Origin: Pseudomonas gingeri
GTDB lineage: Bacteria; Pseudomonadota; Gammaproteobacteria; Pseudomonadales; Pseudomonadaceae
Length of the DNA stretch: 64,000 nucleotides
NCBI RefSeq assembly: GCF_013386115.1
Contig: NZ_JACAOR010000014.1
Span: 372,001 to 436,000 of the forward strand
Direction: 5' to 3'
In this document: piece after piece, positions 59,449 to 64,000 of the stretch
How positions within the stretch are numbered: the stretch's first letter is position 1
Layout of the letters: the number at the start of each line of letters is the position of its first letter
Notes under the pieces: model-generated
Seen by the model: only the letters and a program-made list of their open reading frames with translations
The model's database searches: none
What the model was told of the DNA's origin: nothing
Position numbers and translations under genes: made by a program

Positions 59449-60375
59449 ATGAGCAAGCTCAGGCAAATGGAAGTGTTCGTGGCTGTGGTCGAAGCGGGCA
59501 GCTTTGCCGATGCGGCGCCGCTGCTGGGGATGTCGGCGGTCATGGTGGGCCGGCATATCCAGCATCTGGAGCAGGCTCTCAAGGTCCGCCTGATCCAGCG
59601 CACCACCCGCCGCCAGACGGTGACCGCCGAAGGCCGGCTGTTCTACGAGGAAGCGCGGCTGGCCCTCGAACAGGTCGATGCCGCCTTTGCCCGTCTGGAG
59701 TCTTCCGGTGACCGGCCCGGCGGCCTGCTGCGGATCACCGCGCCGATGACGCTCGGAGTGGCCCTGGTGGCACCGCTGGTGGCGCAATTCATGAAGGCTT
59801 TCGAGGATATCCAGGTCGAGCTGATCCTCGGCAATGAGATCATCGACCTGCAGGAGCGAGCCTTCGACCTGGCGTTCCGGGTCTCGGAGTCGGTGGACGT
59901 CAGCCTCATGTCCGTTGCCCTGGCCCCCTACCAGATGCTGATCTGCGCATCGCCCGACTACCTGGCGCGACAGGGCACACCGCTCGAACCCGCTGATCTG
60001 TCACGCCATCGAATCCTCACCCATACCTCCTGGCACAACCGCTTTGCCTGGCCATTGACCGATGGCACGGAAGAGGTGCCGTGGCCGGAAAAGGCCGTGC
60101 TCAAGAGCAATGACGGCCAGGTGTTGCTGCAGGCGGCGCTGGCCGGCAACGGCATCCTGATGCAGCCGGATTTCCTGGTGGCCGAAGCGCTTGCCGAGGG
60201 GCGTCTGGTCCGCCTGCTGGATGCCTGTATCCCGGCGCCCAAGCCCGTGCACATGGTCTATCCGCGCTCGCGGACACCGGTGCCCAAGCTGGACGCATTC
60301 GTGGGGTTCGTGTCGCGGCATGTCTGCGCCGGACAGCCTGGTACGGCGAAAAACCGAGGAATTGGTACTAGGTGA
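59449..60375 (+). CDS. LysR family regulator
   Basis: 308 residues. MSKLRQMEVFVAVVEAGSFA then LLGMSAVMVGRHIQHLEQAL form the winged helix-turn-helix; QRTTRRQTVTAEGRLFYEEA follows, and the effector domain has ELILGNEIIDLQERAFDLAF. Of the CrgA/AaeR-like group. Start ATG 59449 follows GGGGAAG. It is divergent from the desulfhydrase gene, its probable target, and lies 83 bases before ggt on the same strand. Confidence 0.86.
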   Translation: MSKLRQMEVFVAVVEAGSFADAAPLLGMSAVMVGRHIQHLEQALKVRLIQRTTRRQTVTAEGRLFYEEARLALEQVDAAFARLESSGDRPGGLLRITAPMTLGVALVAPLVAQFMKAFEDIQVELILGNEIIDLQERAFDLAFRVSESVDVSLMSVALAPYQMLICASPDYLARQGTPLEPADLSRHRILTHTSWHNRFAWPLTDGTEEVPWPEKAVLKSNDGQVLLQAALAGNGILMQPDFLVAEALAEGRLVRLLDACIPAPKPVHMVYPRSRTPVPKLDAFVGFVSRHVCAGQPGTAKNRGIGTR

Positions 60376-60458
60376 ATTGTTCCGTAGCGACTACCTTGTA
60401 AAGGCCCGCGCAGACAGGCGTCTGCGTTTCCAGCAAATAAAAACAAGAGAGTCGGCTT

Positions 60459-62186
60459 ATGAAGTTTGAACCCCTTGCGCGCTCGCTCCTGGCGACAGCG
60501 CTGATTCTGGCTGTTTCTCCCGCCCACGCAGCTTCCCAGGCGCCGGTTGCCGGGGAAAACGGCATGGTGGTCACGGCGCAGCACCTGGCGACTCATGTCG
60601 GTGTCGATATCCTCAAGTCCGGTGGCAATGCGGTCGATGCCGCCGTTGCGGTCGGCTATGCGCTGGCGGTGGTCTACCCGGCGGCGGGCAACCTCGGTGG
60701 CGGCGGTTTCATGACCGTGCAACTGGCCGACGGCCGCAAGACCTTTCTCGATTTCCGGGAAAAAGCGCCCCTGGCCGCCACGGCCAACATGTACCTGGAC
60801 AAGGACGGCAATGTCATTCCCGACCTGAGCTCGAAAGGGCATCTGGCCGTCGGCGTGCCGGGGACCGTCTCGGGCATGGAGCTGGCACTGGAAAAATACG
60901 GCACGAAAAAACGTGCCGAAGTCATCGCCCCGGCGATCAAGCTCGCCGACCAGGGCTTTGTCCTGGAGCAGGGCGATATCGACCTGTTGCACACGGCCAC
61001 CGCCGAGTTCAAGAAGGACATCCACGATTCGGGCTCGATCTTCCTGAACAAGGGCGAGCCGATGCAGGTCGGCCAGAAGCTGGTGCAGAAAGACCTGGCC
61101 AGGACCCTGCGGGAGATCTCCGCCAAGGGCACCGACGGTTTCTACAAGGGCTGGGTCGCCAAGGCCATTGTCGATTCGAGCCAGGCCGGCAAAGGCATCA
61201 TCACCCAGGCCGACCTCGACAAGTACAAGACCCGCGAGCTGGCGCCCATCGAGTGCGATTACCGTGGCTACCATGTTGTCTCGGCGCCGCCACCCAGCTC
61301 GGGCGGCGTGGTGATCTGCGAGATCATGAATATCCTCGAAGGCTATCCGATGGACAAGCTGGGCTATCACTCCGCCCAGGGCCTGCACTACCAGATCGAG
61401 GCCATGCGTCACGCCTATGTCGATCGCAACAGCTACCTGGGCGACCCCGACTTCGTCAAGAACCCGGTGGCCCACCTGCTGGACAAGGGCTACGCCGAGA
61501 AGCTGCGGGCAGCCATCGATCCGCAGAAGGCCGGGATCTCCAAGGAGATCAATCCGGGCGTGGCGCCCCATGAAGGCAACAACACCACCCATTACTCGAT
61601 CGTCGACAAATGGGGCAACGCGGTGTCGGTGACCTACACCCTCAACGACTGGTTCGGCGCGGGTGTCATGGCGAGCAAGACCGGGGTCATCCTCAATGAC
61701 GAGATGGACGACTTCACCTCCAAGGTCGGCGTGCCGAACATGTACGGCCTGGTCCAGGGCGAGGCGAACGCCATTGCCCCGGGCAAGACGCCGCTGTCGT
61801 CGATGAGCCCGACCATCGTCACCAAGGACGGCAAGACCGTCATGGTGGTCGGTACGCCGGGTGGCAGCCGCATCATCACCGCGACCTTGCTGACCATCCT
61901 CAATGTCATCGACTACAAGATGAACATCCAGGAGGCGGTGGATGCGCCGCGTTTCCACCAGCAGTGGCTGCCGGAGGAAACCAATATCGAGGCCTTCGCA
62001 CTGAGCCCGGACACGCAGAAGATTCTTGAAGGTTGGGGGCACAAGTTTGCCGGTCCGCAACCCTTGAATCACCTGGCGGCCATCCTGGTCGGCGCGCCTT
62101 CCCTCGACGGCAAGCCAGTAGGCAACAACCGCTTCTACGGGGCCAATGATCCGCGTCGCAACACCGGGCTGTCGCTGGGTTACTGA
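60459..62186 (+). CDS. ggt: Gamma-glutamyltransferase, periplasmic
   Basis: 575 residues, Ntn-hydrolase. Signal peptide to about residue 25 (LATALILAVSPAHA). GGNAVDAAVAVGYALAVVYP and NLGGGGFMTVQ are in the large subunit; the autocleavage site is before Thr376 in EGNNTTHYSIVD, and Thr376 becomes the nucleophile. SSMSPTIVTKDGK and GTPGGSRIITATLL are the glutamyl-binding motifs. It hydrolyses or transfers the gamma-glutamyl group of glutathione and gamma-glutamyl amides in the periplasm. AAGAGAG precedes the start. It ends before a strong bidirectional hairpin. Confidence 0.93.
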   Translation: MKFEPLARSLLATALILAVSPAHAASQAPVAGENGMVVTAQHLATHVGVDILKSGGNAVDAAVAVGYALAVVYPAAGNLGGGGFMTVQLADGRKTFLDFREKAPLAATANMYLDKDGNVIPDLSSKGHLAVGVPGTVSGMELALEKYGTKKRAEVIAPAIKLADQGFVLEQGDIDLLHTATAEFKKDIHDSGSIFLNKGEPMQVGQKLVQKDLARTLREISAKGTDGFYKGWVAKAIVDSSQAGKGIITQADLDKYKTRELAPIECDYRGYHVVSAPPPSSGGVVICEIMNILEGYPMDKLGYHSAQGLHYQIEAMRHAYVDRNSYLGDPDFVKNPVAHLLDKGYAEKLRAAIDPQKAGISKEINPGVAPHEGNNTTHYSIVDKWGNAVSVTYTLNDWFGAGVMASKTGVILNDEMDDFTSKVGVPNMYGLVQGEANAIAPGKTPLSSMSPTIVTKDGKTVMVVGTPGGSRIITATLLTILNVIDYKMNIQEAVDAPRFHQQWLPEETNIEAFALSPDTQKILEGWGHKFAGPQPLNHLAAILVGAPSLDGKPVGNNRFYGANDPRRNTGLSLGY

Positions 62187-62203
62187 TTGAGCCCAGGCGA
62201 GCG

Positions 62204-62238
62204 GCGGGGCCGGCACGTGCAATGCGTGCCTGCCCCGC
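62204..62238. terminator. Bidirectional terminator hairpin between ggt and the glycosyltransferase gene
   Basis: GCGGGGC-C-GGCACG (62204-62217) pairs with CGTGCC-T-GCCCCGC (62225-62238) around a 7-base loop, 14-base arms with one mismatch. It lies between convergent genes, 17 bases after ggt and 12 bases after the other stop. No T-run is evident on either side, but the stem is very GC-rich. Confidence 0.65.
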
Positions 62239-62250
62239 GCCACCGTTCGT

Positions 62251-63798
62251 TCAGGGCTGAAGCCCGGGCATCTTCGGAATGTACGCCACGCTGCCATCCT
62301 CGCGGTGATGGGCAAGTCGCGCGCCATTGGTGGGCTGGCTGAGCACGACATCATGATCCGCCGCGAGGCCGCTCAAGGGCACCGTATCGCCGCTCCCGAA
62401 GCTGCCGACGATCAGTGTGCGTGCCGGGTCCCAGGCGCGGCCGCTGGTCTTTTCCAGCCAGTCGATAAAGGCGTCGGTGTCGCCGTGACGCGGATAGTCC
62501 TGGGTCTCCTGCACGTAGTAGAAGGGGGCGCCCTGGTTGTCCAGGTACATCGGCAGCTTGTTGTCGACCTCGATCATGACCACTTGCCATTCATCCCAAG
62601 GCGCTCTCTGGCTCGCCTTGGCCCGTACGTCCTCGGCAAACCGTATCGTGCCGCCACCGCCATTGGCCCAGGGGTAGATCATCCCGATGACCAGCAGCAG
62701 AAGCAGCGCCGTCACTCCGAACCCCTTGGCCCAACCCGGCCCGCTGACTTTGCCGGCGGCGCGTTTTGCGGCCATGCGCCGGGTTACCCACCAGGCCGCC
62801 AGCAACTGGGCGAACGGCACCAGGGGCAGCACGTAGTAGCTGCGCCGGCTGCCGCTGGCGGTGAAGAACACAAACAGCAGGCCCAGGCCCCAGACCAGCC
62901 AGCGGGTTTCGGGTTCGATCTGCTTCCATTGGCGCAACGCCAGCCATAACCCGAGGATCCAGCAGGGCGCCCAGGGCAGGGTGTAGGCCGGCAGATAGAT
63001 CAGGTAGGTGTAGATCGGTTCCATATGATCGAAGGGGTCGAAAAAGCGTACGACGTTCTCCTTGAACACCAGCGCCAGGCCGCTTTCGCCATAGGTCGGT
63101 GAGCCGTAGAAGTGCGATAGCACGAATGGCACGGCATAGACCCCGGCGGCGGCCAGCAGCGCGACGAATACCCGAGGATTGAGATGGCGTTTCCAGCGCC
63201 CCTCGACGAGCAGGTGCGGTAACAGCACCAGTCCGGGCAGGACAAAGCCGATCAGCCCCTTGAGCAGCGAGGTCAGGGCCAGTATCAGGAAAAACACCGT
63301 GTAGCGGCCCAGCCGCGTATCGTCCGGTCCGCGCCAGTACCACCAGACCGCGGCGAGCACGCCGAACACCGTGAGGATATCGGCGGTCGCCACGCGGGCC
63401 CAGAACACGAAATAGAAGGTGGTCGCGAGCATCCAGCCGGCGATCAGTCCGGTGCCCTTGCGCCACAGGCGCTCACCGATCAGGTAGATCAGCCAGACAC
63501 TCAGCCACGCGGCAATCACCGAGGACAGGCGCAGCGACCAGGGCCCCAGGCCACCCGTCAAGCCGGCACTGGCGGTGATCAGCCAGTAGGAGGGCAGCGG
63601 CTTGTCGTAGTAGGGCTGGCCCTTGAGATAGGGGTCGAAATAGTTGCCTGACTGCAGCATCTGCAGGGCAATGTTCGCCCAGCGGGTTTCCGGTCCCCAC
63701 AGCTCCCGCGAGCCGAGGCCCAGCAGCAGGAGCATGGCCGAGACCACCAACAGCAGTACCAGCGCACCTTTGTCGGTTTTCCAGTAGCCGAGGTTCAT
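62251..63798 (-). CDS. ArnT-type family 39 glycosyltransferase
   Basis: 515 residues, inner-membrane polytopic GT-C enzyme. LLGLGSRELWGPETRWANIA, with an acidic residue in the first periplasmic loop, YYDKPLPSYWLI, and ARVATADILTVFGVLAAVWW match the PMT/ArnT group, which moves a sugar from undecaprenyl phosphate to lipid A or another acceptor. About twelve helices, then a periplasmic C-terminal domain (from about 390). Shorter than E. coli ArnT (550). The ATG at 63798 overlaps the stop of the preceding gene (ATGA). Without the rest of an arn operon in the window, the sugar donor is unknown. Confidence 0.8.
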   Translation of the reverse strand: MNLGYWKTDKGALVLLLVVSAMLLLLGLGSRELWGPETRWANIALQMLQSGNYFDPYLKGQPYYDKPLPSYWLITASAGLTGGLGPWSLRLSSVIAAWLSVWLIYLIGERLWRKGTGLIAGWMLATTFYFVFWARVATADILTVFGVLAAVWWYWRGPDDTRLGRYTVFFLILALTSLLKGLIGFVLPGLVLLPHLLVEGRWKRHLNPRVFVALLAAAGVYAVPFVLSHFYGSPTYGESGLALVFKENVVRFFDPFDHMEPIYTYLIYLPAYTLPWAPCWILGLWLALRQWKQIEPETRWLVWGLGLLFVFFTASGSRRSYYVLPLVPFAQLLAAWWVTRRMAAKRAAGKVSGPGWAKGFGVTALLLLLVIGMIYPWANGGGGTIRFAEDVRAKASQRAPWDEWQVVMIEVDNKLPMYLDNQGAPFYYVQETQDYPRHGDTDAFIDWLEKTSGRAWDPARTLIVGSFGSGDTVPLSGLAADHDVVLSQPTNGARLAHHREDGSVAYIPKMPGLQP

Positions 63799-64000
63799 GG
63801 TCGGGTCTGCGGGAAGATGATGATCTCGAGGTCACCGTCCTTGTAGCGTTTGCCATCCACGGGCAGCAGCGCGATCTCCTGCATTTCCACAACGCTGCGG
63901 ACCCGCATGACCACCCCGACCGGGCCCTGCTTGCGTGCCTCGCTCATCCACTGGCCGACGCTGTCGAAGGTAACGAGGCGCCCTGCGGCGTCTGGATAAT
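63795..64000 (-). CDS. C-terminal part of a second ArnT-like glycosyltransferase (truncated by window end)
   Basis: About 67 residues in frame to the window edge, ending FDSVGQWMSEARKQGPVGVV, then VVEMQEIALLPVDGKRYKDG and IIIFPQTRP. The look, an alpha helix, a strand pair and a short polar end, resembles the periplasmic tail of ArnT. The stop overlaps the next gene's ATG by 4 bases, so both are in one operon. The beginning is outside the window; identity is inferred from the tail and the neighbour. Confidence 0.5.
   Translation of the reverse strand, partial: YPDAAGRLVTFDSVGQWMSEARKQGPVGVVMRVRSVVEMQEIALLPVDGKRYKDGDLEIIIFPQTRP

Noticed and set aside
60258..62354. A 698-residue minus-strand open frame opposite ggt
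   Set aside because: Composition typical of antisense frames; ggt on the other strand has all catalytic motifs.
1..64000. tRNA, rRNA, insertion sequence or prophage genes
   Set aside because: No cloverleaf-type sequence, rRNA stretch, transposase, integrase or phage structural gene could be supported in either strand.

Overview
The window is about 64 kb of a high-GC gammaproteobacterial chromosome. Gene content and protein style point to a Pseudomonas of the fluorescens group: ampR-ampC pair, FecI/FecR/FecA-type iron signalling, gamma-glutamylputrescine genes, AzlCD, DUF3087, DUF4946, many LysR, AraC and GlxA regulators, a REP-type inverted repeat and S-type pyocin remains. No rRNA, tRNA, insertion sequence, integrase or CRISPR array was seen. 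Almost all of it is densely packed metabolic and transport genes of uniform composition. The clear exception is roughly 29.2-30.3 kb, which is more AT-rich and holds the bacteriocin remains.

Layout. 0-3.8 kb: the 3' end of glutathione reductase, an AraC regulator, a 57-residue XapX protein, a quinone oxidoreductase, a DUF2214 membrane protein, a REP-type repeat and a secreted DUF4946 protein. 4.0-7.6 kb: amidase, C4-dicarboxylate carrier DctA and a LysR regulator, with a pseudoknot-like inverted-repeat set just before dctA. 7.8-12.6 kb: an HAAAP amino acid transporter facing a LuxR-type regulator, a class III aminotransferase and a polyamine-binding protein. 12.8-15.6 kb: an AspH-like hydroxylase, a secreted RNase T2 and AzlC/AzlD. 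15.7-19.5 kb: a FecA-like receptor with FecR and FecI under a probable Fur box. 19.6-22.3 kb: a SnoaL-like secreted protein and two GlxA/AraC regulators.

22.4-28.5 kb is a tight seven-gene catabolic operon: a complete polar amino acid ABC importer, an amidase, a DadA-like FAD dehydrogenase and RidA, read divergently from a GlxA regulator and followed by a TetR gene with a perfect palindromic operator. 29.3-30.2 kb carries a 30-bp perfect palindrome, the broken remains of an S-type pyocin gene and an intact colicin D-type immunity gene. 30.3-35.2 kb is a gamma-glutamylputrescine operon (puuA-like, polyamine-binding protein, puuB-like) with a divergent AraC regulator. 35.2-38.9 kb holds ampC/ampR and a membrane-anchored coiled-coil protein built of 11-residue repeats.

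39-42.1 kb: diaminopropionate ammonia-lyase, an M20 amidohydrolase and a divergent Lrp regulator. 42.2-51.1 kb: membrane proteins, a lipoprotein, MATE, MFS, LysE and BASS/ACR3-type transporters and regulators. 51.4-54.2 kb: a TetR/flavodoxin-like oxidoreductase pair and a SulP transporter. 54.3-60.4 kb: an APC permease with a class III aminotransferase, D-cysteine desulfhydrase and LysR regulators. 60.5-64 kb: periplasmic gamma-glutamyltransferase and two ArnT-type glycosyltransferase genes, the last cut by the window end.

The overall theme is scavenging of nitrogen compounds (polyamines, amides, D- and diamino acids, gamma-glutamyl peptides), each module with its own regulator. The most noteworthy items are the decayed bacteriocin with a retained immunity gene, the pseudoknot-like leader of dctA, the hendecad-repeat protein, the 14-bp repeats that place Phe-stop in all three frames at the end of fecA, and the importer/amidase/dehydrogenase/RidA operon.
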